A stretch of DNA of 64,000 nt from Rhodospirillales bacterium (lineage in GTDB: Bacteria; Pseudomonadota; Alphaproteobacteria; Micavibrionales; Micavibrionaceae): positions 85,638 through 149,637 of the forward strand of contig JACKIT010000002.1 of assembly GCA_020638335.1 (NCBI GenBank), in the 5' to 3' direction. The number at the start of each line of letters is the position of its first letter. Positions within the stretch are counted from its first letter, which is position 1. The notes below the pieces were generated by a model. The model saw nothing but the letters and a program-made list of their open reading frames with translations, was not told the origin of the DNA and did not search any database. This document shows, piece by piece, positions 1 to 8,531 of the stretch. The translations under genes and the position numbers were made by a program.

Positions 1-75
1 AACATTATTTACGGCGAATGTTTGGGCGCAGCCGCCTTCCTTTCAGGCGCATTTTATGAGAGCATTATTTTATGA
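1..75 (+). CDS. C-terminal end of an upstream gene (partial)
   Basis: An open frame enters from the window edge and ends at TGA 73-75, giving 24 residues that finish in a hydrophobic stretch (…LSGAFYESIIL). The TGA overlaps the ATG of the next gene as ATGA, the usual sign of translational coupling, so this is probably the end of a real gene in the same operon. Too little is visible to name the protein. Confidence 0.5.
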   Translation, partial: NIIYGECLGAAAFLSGAFYESIIL

Positions 76-869
76 GCGCCAAGGTTTTACCAGCCCAGAT
101 TACCTCTTATGATCTCCTTAAGAGTTTTGCATTGCTGACGATGATTATTGATCATATTGGCATGGTGTTTTTTCCGGATGATTTGTGGTGGCGTGCGGTT
201 GGGCGGATGAGTTTTCCGGTGTGGATTTTTCTGGTTGGTTATGCGCGCAGCCGGGATGTTCCGACGGTTTTCTGGCTGGGGGCGGGGATTTTAACGCTTA
301 CGGATTTTATCACTGGCGATGCGGTGTTGGCGCTGGATATTCTGGTGACGATTGGGCTGACGCGTTTGGTTATTGATAAAGTCATGGTTTATCTGGCGCC
401 GGAATCTCCGCAGTTTTGGATGGTTTTTGGCGTTTTGACGGCGTTGGTTCTTCCGAGTTTTGTTTTGTTTGATTATGGGACGCTGGCATTTTTGATCGCC
501 GGGTTTGGGTATATGGTGCGGCATTGGCCTAAAGATGGTGCCGCGGTTCAGAAATTACAAGAGCGTTACATGGTCGGGGTTATTCTGGTTTATGCCGGGA
601 TTGAGGCGGTGAGTTTTGGCTTTTCGACGGCGCAGTTTTTGTTTGTATCGGCTGGTGTTACGGCTGTTTTCTTATTGCTGCTTAGCCCGTTTAAGCCAAA
701 AATTCATGAGGGGCTTGATGATCGTTTGGGGCCGGTTTTAAGCGGGATGCTCAGGTTGTTTGGGCGTCATTCACTGGTCATTTATGTTTTGCATCTTATG
801 GCGTTTAAATTTACGGCGATGGCTTTGGGGCTTCACGAATATGGGTTGTGGAACTGGCGATGGCTTTGA
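72..869 (+). CDS. TraX-like membrane acyltransferase (copy 1)
   Basis: A 265-residue polytopic membrane protein with about eight hydrophobic segments. The N-terminal stretch SYDLLKSFALLTMIIDHIG, the segment GRMSFPVWIFLVGYA and the C-terminal HSLVIYVLHL match the TraX family, named for the F-plasmid protein that acetylates pilin. Chromosomal members are usually orphans of unknown substrate, and no conjugation genes lie here. The start overlaps the previous stop (ATGA). The end overlaps a second TraX-like gene, so the two are probably co-translated. The family call is firm; the substrate is unknown. Confidence 0.85.
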   Translation: MSAKVLPAQITSYDLLKSFALLTMIIDHIGMVFFPDDLWWRAVGRMSFPVWIFLVGYARSRDVPTVFWLGAGILTLTDFITGDAVLALDILVTIGLTRLVIDKVMVYLAPESPQFWMVFGVLTALVLPSFVLFDYGTLAFLIAGFGYMVRHWPKDGAAVQKLQERYMVGVILVYAGIEAVSFGFSTAQFLFVSAGVTAVFLLLLSPFKPKIHEGLDDRLGPVLSGMLRLFGRHSLVIYVLHLMAFKFTAMALGLHEYGLWNWRWL

Positions 870-1699
870 GCGGAGTTTTAAAAACTCAGAAAATATCTTC
901 TGCACTGACGTCGTATGATCTTCTGAAAGCGCTGGCGCTGGTTTTAATGGTCGTGGATCATGTCGGTTATTTTTTCTTTCCTGAAGAGATCTGGCTGCGG
1001 GTGATTGGGCGTTTGAGCGTGCCGATCTGGTTTTTTCTGATCGGCTATGCGCGTAGCCGTGAGATACCACGATTGTTTTGGATTATGGCGCTGGTCGTGG
1101 TTGTCTCTACTCTTATCTCCGGGGAATATCTGTTTCCTCTCAATATTATTTTTACTCTCATTCTGGCGCGGATGAGCGTGGACTGGCTCTATAGGCATGC
1201 TTTACGCAATCGCGATGCTTTTTTGGGAATGTTCTTTTTGCTTTTATTCGCCGCGTTGCCGAGTCTGGTTTTTGTGGAATATGGGACGCTGGGGTTTTTG
1301 TTTACTCTTATGGGGGCTTTGCGTCGGCATAAAGGGGATGTGAGCGCGCCGCGCCAGATGATCTGGGCGTTCTTTGCGGCCAGTGGTTTTGTTTATGTTT
1401 TGGTGCAGAGTTTGTTGCTGCCGAGTTTGTCTGCGGGGCAGTTTGTCTTTTTTGTGGCAGGTATGATGGTTTTGAGCATTTTGTTGTATCGGTTTGAGCC
1501 ATGTAGCTTTGAAAGGGTGAATGTGCGCTCCTTTCCTCCGGTGGCCCTGCTTATGCTTTTGGGGCGGCGGACTTTAGAGTTTTATGTTTTGCATCTTTTG
1601 GTATTTCGCGCGGTTGCCATGGTACTTGACCCATCGCGTTTTGCTTTTGGCGAGTTTAAGGTTTTTGCTTTTTCTCAGTTGCTTTCATTATTACTATAG
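860..1699 (+). CDS. TraX-like membrane acyltransferase (copy 2)
   Basis: A 279-residue paralogue of the preceding gene, with the same landmarks: LTSYDLLKALALVLMVVDH near the N terminus, IGRLSVPIWFFLIGYARSR, and LEFYVLHL near the end. ATG 860 is chosen because it falls at the position equivalent to copy 1; an in-frame ATG at 848 is also possible. The gene begins inside the last codons of copy 1. The two differ throughout, so the duplication is old or they were acquired separately. Function is inferred only at family level: multipass acyl transfer at the inner membrane. Confidence 0.83.
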   Translation: MALSGVLKTQKISSALTSYDLLKALALVLMVVDHVGYFFFPEEIWLRVIGRLSVPIWFFLIGYARSREIPRLFWIMALVVVVSTLISGEYLFPLNIIFTLILARMSVDWLYRHALRNRDAFLGMFFLLLFAALPSLVFVEYGTLGFLFTLMGALRRHKGDVSAPRQMIWAFFAASGFVYVLVQSLLLPSLSAGQFVFFVAGMMVLSILLYRFEPCSFERVNVRSFPPVALLMLLGRRTLEFYVLHLLVFRAVAMVLDPSRFAFGEFKVFAFSQLLSLLL

Positions 1700-1708
1700 C
1701 ATGTGATG

Positions 1709-3160
1709 CTAATCGGTCTCACCGGGATCGTCGAGGAACGATCTGTTTTTTAAATCGGAATAGATTGTTTTTGTGTCGGCGTCAGGATTGTTGAGATAAA
1801 CATAGATTATGTTTGTTATGACGCTGTCTTCTTCTTGCCATAGGGCGTAGTAATCATGGATTGAGTGACGTGAAACGTGTGGAAATACGCTGCGAATGGT
1901 GTTGTCCAGGTTGCGGCTGAATGCTGATTTGAAGTTGGGCATTACGGCAAAGTTTCCTAACATTTTTCCATCATCTTTTAGATGATCTTTGATTTCAGCA
2001 AAGAATTCACGTGTGATGAGATGTTCAGGGATGCTGGCAATTCCTTGATAGGCATCCAGAATAATAACATCGTATTTTTTATTCGTTTGTGTCAAAAATG
2101 CACGGGCGGGCAAGGGATGGAATGTCTGGTTCTTTTGTAAAGGTTGTTTCAGAATAAATTTTTCAGCAATATCTTTGAGACTTTTATCTATATCAACATA
2201 TTCATAGTGATTGCCCTTATCACCATATCCCAGGGTGAAAGCGCCCGCACCGATAACTAAAATGTCTTTCGGGTTTTCGGTTTCGTTCCAAATGGGGCCG
2301 AGTGCTATTTGTTCAATGAACTGAACATATTTATATTTGCGATGATCATCTGAGTACATTGAGGACATGTTTCCATTCAAGACCAGATGACGTTCATTAT
2401 GATCTTGAATAATGGAAATCGTGTTGTATTGGTTGTTTTCCACAATGGCGTGTTGTTTCCTCATTGCCTGTGAGGAATTGGTCATTACTCCGGCGAGTAT
2501 AAGCGCCCAGGTCAGGGCAATGCGCACGGACATGTTTTCACGGCTTAGAAGTGTAATCAATAATCCTAAAATGAAAAAATTGATGATGGCGGTGTTGTGG
2601 ACGCCAATATGGCTCATGAGCACCAAGGTTGAAAAAATCGCTCCGGCAAAAGACCCCAGAGTGGAACAAAATAAGATTTTTCCTGTGATTTTAGCCAGTT
2701 TTTTCTGCTTGAAAAAATTACAGCTTAAAGGGATGGTCTGTCCTAGGAGGTATACGGGCGTGACGAGAAAGAGCACAGCGTAGAGCGTGGTGGCAATGAT
2801 GCGGTTTTTAAGTCCTGTTTCATATATGGTGTTAAAAAACAGATCGATGAAACTATAGGATAAAGCGAATAGTAAGAATATGAGTGCGGTCAGTAAGTTG
2901 ATAATAAGTTTTTCGCGTATGTTTATATGATTTTTAAAGCCGGGGAATATTATATGATTTCCTGGTTTAAACCGTCCGCCTGCGTGATAGCCAAAGGCCA
3001 AAGGCATTAAAATTGCGGCAATGATAATTGAAATGGTGTCGGTGCCGCTGCCTACAAAAGGCAGGTTTAGGCGAATGGCTATAAGTTCTGAGGATAGAAC
3101 TACATATCCTTCAAGAATAATCAGGGTAAAAAGGGTGAAGGTGCTTTTGCGTGAAATCAT
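1709..3160 (-). CDS. membrane-anchored spermidine-synthase-like protein
   Basis: 483 residues. The first half (about 1-230) has six or more hydrophobic helices starting with EGYVVLSSELIAIRL. The C-terminal half is a Rossmann SAM-binding domain with a motif I-like loop VIGAGAFTLG near residue 300, an acidic ribose-binding site (EYVDID) and DVIILDAYQG. This is the layout of polyamine-synthase-like proteins with a transporter-like N terminus. Known soluble SpeE enzymes transfer aminopropyl groups; the membrane-fused kind is poorly characterised, so the reaction is not assigned. GC is lower than in the neighbouring atp genes. It converges on the TraX-like pair. Confidence 0.75.
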   Translation of the reverse strand: MISRKSTFTLFTLIILEGYVVLSSELIAIRLNLPFVGSGTDTISIIIAAILMPLAFGYHAGGRFKPGNHIIFPGFKNHINIREKLIINLLTALIFLLFALSYSFIDLFFNTIYETGLKNRIIATTLYAVLFLVTPVYLLGQTIPLSCNFFKQKKLAKITGKILFCSTLGSFAGAIFSTLVLMSHIGVHNTAIINFFILGLLITLLSRENMSVRIALTWALILAGVMTNSSQAMRKQHAIVENNQYNTISIIQDHNERHLVLNGNMSSMYSDDHRKYKYVQFIEQIALGPIWNETENPKDILVIGAGAFTLGYGDKGNHYEYVDIDKSLKDIAEKFILKQPLQKNQTFHPLPARAFLTQTNKKYDVIILDAYQGIASIPEHLITREFFAEIKDHLKDDGKMLGNFAVMPNFKSAFSRNLDNTIRSVFPHVSRHSIHDYYALWQEEDSVITNIIYVYLNNPDADTKTIYSDLKNRSFLDDPGETD

Positions 3161-3372
3161 GTGTTTTGTATAGCGTTTATTCGGGCTGGTTCAAGATGCA
3201 TTTTTGGGAATAGAGTTCGTGTGTTAATAAGGTAGATTTTGTAAGGTTTTTCAGGAGGCAACATATTGCATTGAAAACGTCATTTAATAAGGTTTTTGGG
3301 CTTGTCATGGTCGGCGCGCTATGCTAAATCCTCGCCCAACACGGAAAAAGAACTCAAAGGGAGCCATAGAGC

Positions 3373-3963
3373 GTGTCATCATCAAGCCAAGCCTCTTCTG
3401 TTGTGAGTCAACGCTATGCTAATGCATTGATGGAACTAGCTGAAGAGTCAAAAAAGCTGGATAAGGTTGAGAAAGATCTTCAGGAATTGAAGACGATGGT
3501 TGAGTCTTCTGAGGATCTAAGAGGTGCGATTCGTAGTCCGCTTTATGCCGAGGATTCTTTGTTGAAAGCTATGGGGGCTTTGGCCGATCACGCTAAATTT
3601 CAGGATGTTACCAAAAATTTTTTAGGGCTGTTGGTTAAGAATGGCCGGCTCAGCGGTTTGCCAAAAATACTTGAGGCCTTTGCGGCGGCTTTGGATAAGC
3701 GGCGCGGGGCGATTGCCGTGAATGTCGATGTGGCGCAAGATTTGAGCGCGAAGCAGCAGAAAGAGCTGGAGGCGGCATTGTCAAAAGCGATTGGTAAAGA
3801 GGTTGCTGTGACCGCGAATGTGAAGCCCGATATTCTGGGCGGTATGGTGGTGACGGTCGGTTCCTTGATGATTGATGATTCCGTACGCCGGAAGCTGGAG
3901 CGCTTGAAAGTCTCCATGGGTTCTGGGGCGAATGAGAATGTGGGTTTGAAGGAAGTTGGGTAG
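3373..3963 (+). CDS. atpH: ATP synthase F1 delta subunit
   Basis: 196 residues. It starts at GTG 3373, preceded by a purine-rich AAAGGGAG. The N-terminal helical domain carries the typical SQRYANALMELAEES opening. The C-terminal domain ends with PDILGGMVVTVGSLMIDDSVRRKLERL, the hallmark of the delta/OSCP family. Delta links the alpha3beta3 head to the peripheral stalk. First gene of the F1 operon; in alphaproteobacteria the F0 genes normally lie elsewhere, and none are seen here. A GxxExxY gene in a palindromic insertion separates it from atpA. Confidence 0.95.
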   Translation: MSSSSQASSVVSQRYANALMELAEESKKLDKVEKDLQELKTMVESSEDLRGAIRSPLYAEDSLLKAMGALADHAKFQDVTKNFLGLLVKNGRLSGLPKILEAFAAALDKRRGAIAVNVDVAQDLSAKQQKELEAALSKAIGKEVAVTANVKPDILGGMVVTVGSLMIDDSVRRKLERLKVSMGSGANENVGLKEVG

Positions 3964-3970
3964 AATATAG

Positions 3971-4418
3971 AACCGCGAATGGACGCTAATAGACACGAAT
4001 TTGAAAATATGAATGAACCGTTATTATTGAAAGACGAAGTTTATCAAATAACGGGGTGTGCCATGTCTGTTCTTAATGAGCTTGGCCATGGTTTTGCGGA
4101 AAAAGTATATGAAAACGCTTTAGCTGTTGAGTTTGGTTTAAAAGATATTCCGTTTTCTCAGCAGCCCGGTTTTGAGGTTCACTATAAAAGTCAGAATGTT
4201 GGGCTTTATGTTCCTGATTTTATAGTGTTTGGTAAGGTTATTGTTGAGTTAAAAACGATTGATAAAATCGGTTCTAACGAACAAGGACAGGTTTTAAATT
4301 ATTTGAAAGCAACAGGGTTGAATGTTGGTTTAATTCTGAATTTTAAACATTCAAAACTAGACTGGAAACGTATTATTTTATCTTGAATATTCGCGTTCAT
4401 TCGTGTGTATTCGCGGTT
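3971..4418 (+). mobile_element. word-palindrome carrying a GxxExxY gene
   Basis: Two 30-nt arms, 3971-4000 and 4389-4418, are imperfect inverted repeats (about 23 of 30 positions match). Each arm is three 10-nt words of the type NNACNCGAAT, beginning AACCGCGAAT. The GxxExxY gene fills the loop. The arms resemble the empty word-palindromes at 44467-44546 and 45321-45402 in layout: an AACC start and three related words per arm, inverted. The insertion lies between atpH and atpA, and atpA keeps its own Shine-Dalgarno sequence downstream. Mobility is inferred. Confidence 0.6.
3979..4386 (+). CDS. GxxExxY-family nuclease-like protein
   Basis: 135 residues from ATG 3979; the first eight or so residues are encoded by the left repeat arm, so ATG 4009 (MNEPLLLKD) may be the real start. 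The family signature GHGFAEKVYENAL is clear. The later residues VPDFIVFGKVIVELK plus a downstream Q (GQVLNYL) fit a PD-(D/E)XK nuclease core. The family's activity is not established. It is AT-rich relative to the flanking atp genes, and its position in the loop of an inverted repeat between atpH and atpA marks it as an insertion. Confidence 0.85.
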   Translation: MDANRHEFENMNEPLLLKDEVYQITGCAMSVLNELGHGFAEKVYENALAVEFGLKDIPFSQQPGFEVHYKSQNVGLYVPDFIVFGKVIVELKTIDKIGSNEQGQVLNYLKATGLNVGLILNFKHSKLDWKRIILS

Positions 4419-4441
4419 CATAAGAAAGAGGATTTGAAATA

Positions 4442-5989
4442 ATGGAAATTAAAGCAGCAGAAATCTCCGAGATTCTTAAGAAGCAAATCGCCGATTTTGG
4501 TGCGCAGGCGGATGTAGCCGAGATCGGTCAGGTCTTGTCCATCGGTGATGGTGTGGCGCGCGTTTATGGTCTGGATAATGTTCAGGCCGGGGAGATGGTT
4601 GAATTTCCGGGCGGTGTTATGGGGATGGCGTTGAACCTCGAAGCTGACAATGTCGGGGTTGTGGTGTTTGGCGATGACCGCAATATTAGAGAGGGCGACA
4701 TTGTGCGCCGGACCGGGAAAATCGTGGAAGTTCCTGTTGGGAAAGAACTTTTGGGCCGCGTTGTTGATGGTCTGGGGAACCCGATTGATGGCAAAGGGCC
4801 GATCAAGGCCAAGAAAACCAGCCGCGTTGAAGTTAAAGCGCCGGGGATTATTCCGCGTCAGTCTGTGTTTGAGCCGATGCAATCGGGCTTGAAGGCTGTC
4901 GATGCGCTGGTGCCTGTCGGGCGCGGCCAGCGTGAGTTGATCATTGGCGACCGTCAGACCGGGAAAACGGCTGTGGCGATTGATACGATCATTAATCAGC
5001 GCACAATCAACAAAGCGTCTGATGAGAAGAAGCATCTTTACTGCATCTATATTGCGATCGGGCAAAAACGCTCAACTGTGGCGCAGCTGGTGAAAGAGCT
5101 TGAAGAGCAGGGCGCGATGGAATATTCGATCGTGGTGGCCGCGACGGCGTCCGACCCTGCGCCGATGCAATATCTGGCGGCCTATACCGGCGCGGCTATG
5201 GGTGAGTATTTCCGCGATAACGGTTTGCATGGCCTGGTTGTTTATGACGATCTTTCGAAACAGGCCGTAGCGTATCGTCAAATGTCGTTGCTGCTGCGTC
5301 GTCCTCCTGGTCGTGAGGCATATCCGGGCGATGTGTTTTACATTCACTCTCGCTTGCTGGAGCGCGCGGCGAAAATGTCGAATGATCAAGGCGGCGGGTC
5401 TTTGACCGCTCTGCCGATTATTGAAACACAGGCCGGTGATGTGTCGGCCTATATTCCAACGAACGTGATTTCGATTACCGATGGTCAGATCTTCCTGGAA
5501 ACGGGGCTGTTTTATAAAGGTATTCGTCCGGCGATTAACGTGGGTCTGTCTGTATCACGCGTTGGTTCTGCGGCGCAGATCAAGGCGATGAAACAGGTGG
5601 CCGGGACGATCAAGCTGGAGCTGGCGCAATACCGTGAGATGGAAGCGTTCGCGCAGTTTGCCTCCGATCTTGATGCTTCGACACAGAAATTGCTGGCGCG
5701 TGGTGAGCGTTTGACCGTGCTGTTGAAACAGCCGCAATATTCTCCGCTGACTGTTGAAGAGCAGGTTGTAGTGATTTTCGCTGGAACGAAAGGTTATCTT
5801 GACGGGATTGCCGTTTCCGATGTGGAAATTTATGAGGCGCGTTTGCTGGAAACTTTGCGTTCATCTGGGCAGGACATTCTTAATGCGCTTGCGGAAGAAA
5901 AGAAAATTTCCGACGAATTGGAAGCCAAGCTGCGTGAATTTATTGGTGATTTTACCAATGGTTTTGCCGGTGAAAAGGCGGCGGCTTAA
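4442..5989 (+). CDS. atpA: ATP synthase F1 alpha subunit
   Basis: 515 residues, normal family length. The P-loop GDRQTGKT lies at about residues 169-176. The C-terminal signature PAINVGLSVSRVGSAAQ is present. ATG 4442 follows the purine-rich AAGAAAGAGGA. Alpha subunits form the non-catalytic nucleotide sites of the F1 head. It is separated from atpH by the GxxExxY insertion and from atpG by a short word-palindrome, yet direction and spacing still suit a single operon. Confidence 0.97.
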   Translation: MEIKAAEISEILKKQIADFGAQADVAEIGQVLSIGDGVARVYGLDNVQAGEMVEFPGGVMGMALNLEADNVGVVVFGDDRNIREGDIVRRTGKIVEVPVGKELLGRVVDGLGNPIDGKGPIKAKKTSRVEVKAPGIIPRQSVFEPMQSGLKAVDALVPVGRGQRELIIGDRQTGKTAVAIDTIINQRTINKASDEKKHLYCIYIAIGQKRSTVAQLVKELEEQGAMEYSIVVAATASDPAPMQYLAAYTGAAMGEYFRDNGLHGLVVYDDLSKQAVAYRQMSLLLRRPPGREAYPGDVFYIHSRLLERAAKMSNDQGGGSLTALPIIETQAGDVSAYIPTNVISITDGQIFLETGLFYKGIRPAINVGLSVSRVGSAAQIKAMKQVAGTIKLELAQYREMEAFAQFASDLDASTQKLLARGERLTVLLKQPQYSPLTVEEQVVVIFAGTKGYLDGIAVSDVEIYEARLLETLRSSGQDILNALAEEKKISDELEAKLREFIGDFTNGFAGEKAAA

Positions 5990-6000
5990 AAATTAGATTT

Positions 6001-6057
6001 AAGGTGTAAGGTTCAAGTTACAAGAATCTGGCACATTGAACCTTGTAACTTGTAACT
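6001..6057. repeat. word-palindrome, 7-nt word type
   Basis: The atpA-atpG gap is almost filled by heptamer words (AAGGTTC, AAGTTAC) in direct array at 6001-6024 and their inverse at 6036-6057. The pieces AAGGTTCAA / TTGAACCTT and AGTTACAAG / CTTGTAACT are complementary, so the RNA could form a hairpin with a loop of about 11 nt. No gene lies in the loop. Same layout as the other word-palindromes here, with a different word. Confidence 0.6.
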
Positions 6058-6066
6058 GAGAAAAAA

Positions 6067-6981
6067 ATGCCAAGTTTGAGAGATTACAGAGACCGGATTG
6101 CTTCGGTTAAATCGACCCGGAAGATCACGTCAGCCATGAAAATGGTGGCCGCAAGCAAGCTGCGCAAGGCTCAAGAGCAGGCTGAAGCGTCTCAGCCTTA
6201 TGCTCAGAGCATGGCCGAGATGATGGCGCGCGTGGCCGGCGGCGTTGTGGTGAGCGATGCGAGTTCTCCGCTGTTGGTCGGAACAGGCAGTGATCAGAAG
6301 CATTTGCTGGTGATTGTGACAGCTGATCGGGGGCTTTGCGGCGGTTTTAACGGTAATCTTGTTAAGAAAGCGCGGGCAAAGATTAAAGAGCTGCAAGACA
6401 TGGGTAAGGATATTTCAATTGTCTGTGTCGGGCGTAAGGGGCGTGATTTGCTGCGCAGTGATTTTGGAAAGAAAATCGAGCAAAAATTTATCGGGATCAC
6501 GGGGGCTTCAAAGGTTGAGTTTGCCGATGCCAGCCAGATTACCGAATATGTGCTGGAGCGGTTTGATGCTGGCGGATTTGACGTGTGTCATCTCGTTTAT
6601 AACGAATTTGTTTCTGTGCTGACGCAAAAGCCTTCTGTGCAGCAGATTATTCCTTTTGCTTTGCTGGAGAGCGAAGCGGTGGAAAAAGCGCCGAAAAAGG
6701 ATGAAAAGACCAAGGAGGGTTTAAGCTCTCCGTATGATTTTGAGCCAGAGGAAGAGCAGATTTTGAATGCCTTGTTGCCGCGTAATATCGGGGTGCAGAT
6801 TTTCCGCTCTTTACTGGATAGTTCCGCCGGAGAGCAGGCCGCGCGGATGACGGCGATGGATAACGCGACGCGCAATGCCGGGGAGATGATTGACAGTTTG
6901 ACGCTGGCCTATAACCGGGCGCGCCAAGCCTATATCACCAAGGAGCTGATCGAAATTATTTCCGGCGCGGAGGCGGTTTAA
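6067..6981 (+). CDS. atpG: ATP synthase F1 gamma subunit
   Basis: 304 residues. The N terminus MPSLRDYRDRIASVKSTRKI and the C terminus RQAYITKELIEIISGAEA are diagnostic for gamma, the central rotor shaft inside alpha3beta3. It is slightly longer than many homologues, with an acidic and lysine-rich insertion at about residues 200-225 (EKAPKKDEKTKEG). The start follows AACTGAGAAAAAA with little Shine-Dalgarno similarity, so translation may depend on readthrough coupling from atpA across the palindrome at 6001-6057. Confidence 0.96.
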   Translation: MPSLRDYRDRIASVKSTRKITSAMKMVAASKLRKAQEQAEASQPYAQSMAEMMARVAGGVVVSDASSPLLVGTGSDQKHLLVIVTADRGLCGGFNGNLVKKARAKIKELQDMGKDISIVCVGRKGRDLLRSDFGKKIEQKFIGITGASKVEFADASQITEYVLERFDAGGFDVCHLVYNEFVSVLTQKPSVQQIIPFALLESEAVEKAPKKDEKTKEGLSSPYDFEPEEEQILNALLPRNIGVQIFRSLLDSSAGEQAARMTAMDNATRNAGEMIDSLTLAYNRARQAYITKELIEIISGAEAV

Positions 6982-6982
6982 A

Positions 6983-7060
6983 TGGAATATTGGAATGCTG
7001 GAATATTAGAATTCTAGAAATTTCTAACATTCCAATATTCCAAAATTCTAGCATTCTAAA
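6983..7060. repeat. word-palindrome, 8-nt word type
   Basis: The atpG-atpD gap consists of degenerate octamers: ATTGGAAT, GCTGGAAT, ATTAGAAT on the left, then their inverse ATTCCAAT, ATTCTAGC, ATTCTAAA on the right, around a centre near 7018. It contains no gene. It adds an in-frame upstream ATG (6990) and 29 codons to the atpD frame, which should not be read as the start of atpD. Confidence 0.6.
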
Positions 7061-7076
7061 CGAAGAGGACGAAAAA

Positions 7077-8531
7077 ATGGTGAAAGCGAAAGCAAAGAGC
7101 AAAGCAACAGGTGCGGTTGGCACGATTCTTCAGGTTTTGGGGGCGGTTGTGGATGTGCAGTTCAACGAAGGCGAAGTGCCGGCGATTTTGAACGCGCTGG
7201 AGACGGACAATCAGGGCAACCGCCTGGTTCTGGAAGTGGCACAGCACCTTGGTGAGAACACTGTGCGCGCGATTGCGATGGATATGACCGATGGTTTGGT
7301 GCGCGGCGCGGAAGTTGTTGATACGGGCGCGGGGATCTCTGTGCCGGTTGGCCCGGAAGTGCTTTCACGCATTATGAATGTGACAGGTGAGGTGATTGAT
7401 GAAGGGCCTGCGCTGAAAACAAAAGCGCGCTGGGAAATTCACCGCGCAGCGCCGGCGTTTGAAGATCAGGCGACCGAAGTTGAGCAGCTTGTGACGGGGA
7501 TTAAGGTCGTTGACCTGCTGTGTCCTTATGCCAAAGGCGGTAAGATCGGTCTGTTTGGCGGCGCGGGCGTGGGTAAGACTGTGACCATTCAGGAATTGAT
7601 TAATAATATCGCGAAAGGCCACGGCGGCGTGTCTGTGTTTGGCGGCGTCGGTGAGCGAACCCGCGAAGGGAACGACCTTTATCACGAGATGATGGAAGCG
7701 GGCGTTATTAAAGAGCATGATTACAAAAACTCTAAAGTGGCGCTTGTGTTTGGACAGATGAACGAGCCGCCGGGCGCGCGTGCGCGCGTGGCGCTGTCTG
7801 CCTTGACGATGGCGGAGTATTTCCGTGATGAAGAAGGCCAAGACGTGCTGTTCTTCCTGGATAATATCTTCCGCTTTACGCAGGCCGGGTCCGAGGTTTC
7901 TGCCTTGCTGGGGCGCATTCCGTCCGCTGTGGGTTATCAGCCTACGCTTTCGACCGAAATGGGGAATATGCAGGAACGCATTACGTCCACGAATAAAGGC
8001 TCGATCACCTCTATTCAGGCGGTTTACGTGCCTGCGGATGACTTGACCGATCCGGCACCAGCGACGACCTTTGCGCACCTGGATGCGACGACCGTGCTCT
8101 CGCGTGCAATTTCCGAGATGGGGATTTATCCGGCTGTTGATCCGCTGGATTCGACGTCGCGGATTCTTGATCCTCGCGTGATTGGGCAGGAGCATTATGA
8201 CGTGGCCAGCCGCGTTCAACAGACTTTGCAGCAATATAAAAACCTGCAGGACATCATCGCTATTCTCGGGATGGATGAGCTTTCTGAAGAAGACAAGCTG
8301 GTTGTGGCGCGCGCGCGTAAGATTCAGCGCTTCTTGTCACAGCCGTTCCATGTGGCCGAGGTGTTTACCGGTACGCCGGGTGTGTTCTGTCAGCTCGAAG
8401 ACACGATCAAAGGCTTTAAAGCGATTGTTGACGGGCAATATGACCATCTGCCGGAAAGCGCGTTCTATATGATTGGCACGATCGATCAGGCGGTGGAAAA
8501 AGCCAAGAAGATGGCGGCGGAGGCTGCTTAG
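7077..8531 (+). CDS. atpD: ATP synthase F1 beta subunit
   Basis: 484 residues from ATG 7077, chosen because CGAAGAGGACG lies just upstream and the frame before it is palindrome sequence. P-loop GGAGVGKT at about 160-167; the DELSEED loop (GMDELSEEDK) at about 400-406 contacts the rotor. Beta carries the catalytic sites of F1. The N terminus is lysine/alanine-rich (VKAKAKSKATGAVG) before the conserved GTILQVLGAVVDVQF. The stop codon sits at the edge of a long hairpin element. Confidence 0.97.
   Translation: MVKAKAKSKATGAVGTILQVLGAVVDVQFNEGEVPAILNALETDNQGNRLVLEVAQHLGENTVRAIAMDMTDGLVRGAEVVDTGAGISVPVGPEVLSRIMNVTGEVIDEGPALKTKARWEIHRAAPAFEDQATEVEQLVTGIKVVDLLCPYAKGGKIGLFGGAGVGKTVTIQELINNIAKGHGGVSVFGGVGERTREGNDLYHEMMEAGVIKEHDYKNSKVALVFGQMNEPPGARARVALSALTMAEYFRDEEGQDVLFFLDNIFRFTQAGSEVSALLGRIPSAVGYQPTLSTEMGNMQERITSTNKGSITSIQAVYVPADDLTDPAPATTFAHLDATTVLSRAISEMGIYPAVDPLDSTSRILDPRVIGQEHYDVASRVQQTLQQYKNLQDIIAILGMDELSEEDKLVVARARKIQRFLSQPFHVAEVFTGTPGVFCQLEDTIKGFKAIVDGQYDHLPESAFYMIGTIDQAVEKAKKMAAEAA

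Noticed and set aside
6990..7076. 29-codon N-terminal extension of atpD
   Set aside because: The extension is the word-palindrome translated; a good ribosome site and the conserved start lie at 7077.
7365..8234. 289-residue open frame on the minus strand
   Set aside because: Antisense to atpD with Arg/His-rich composition; an artefact of the codon bias of atpD.
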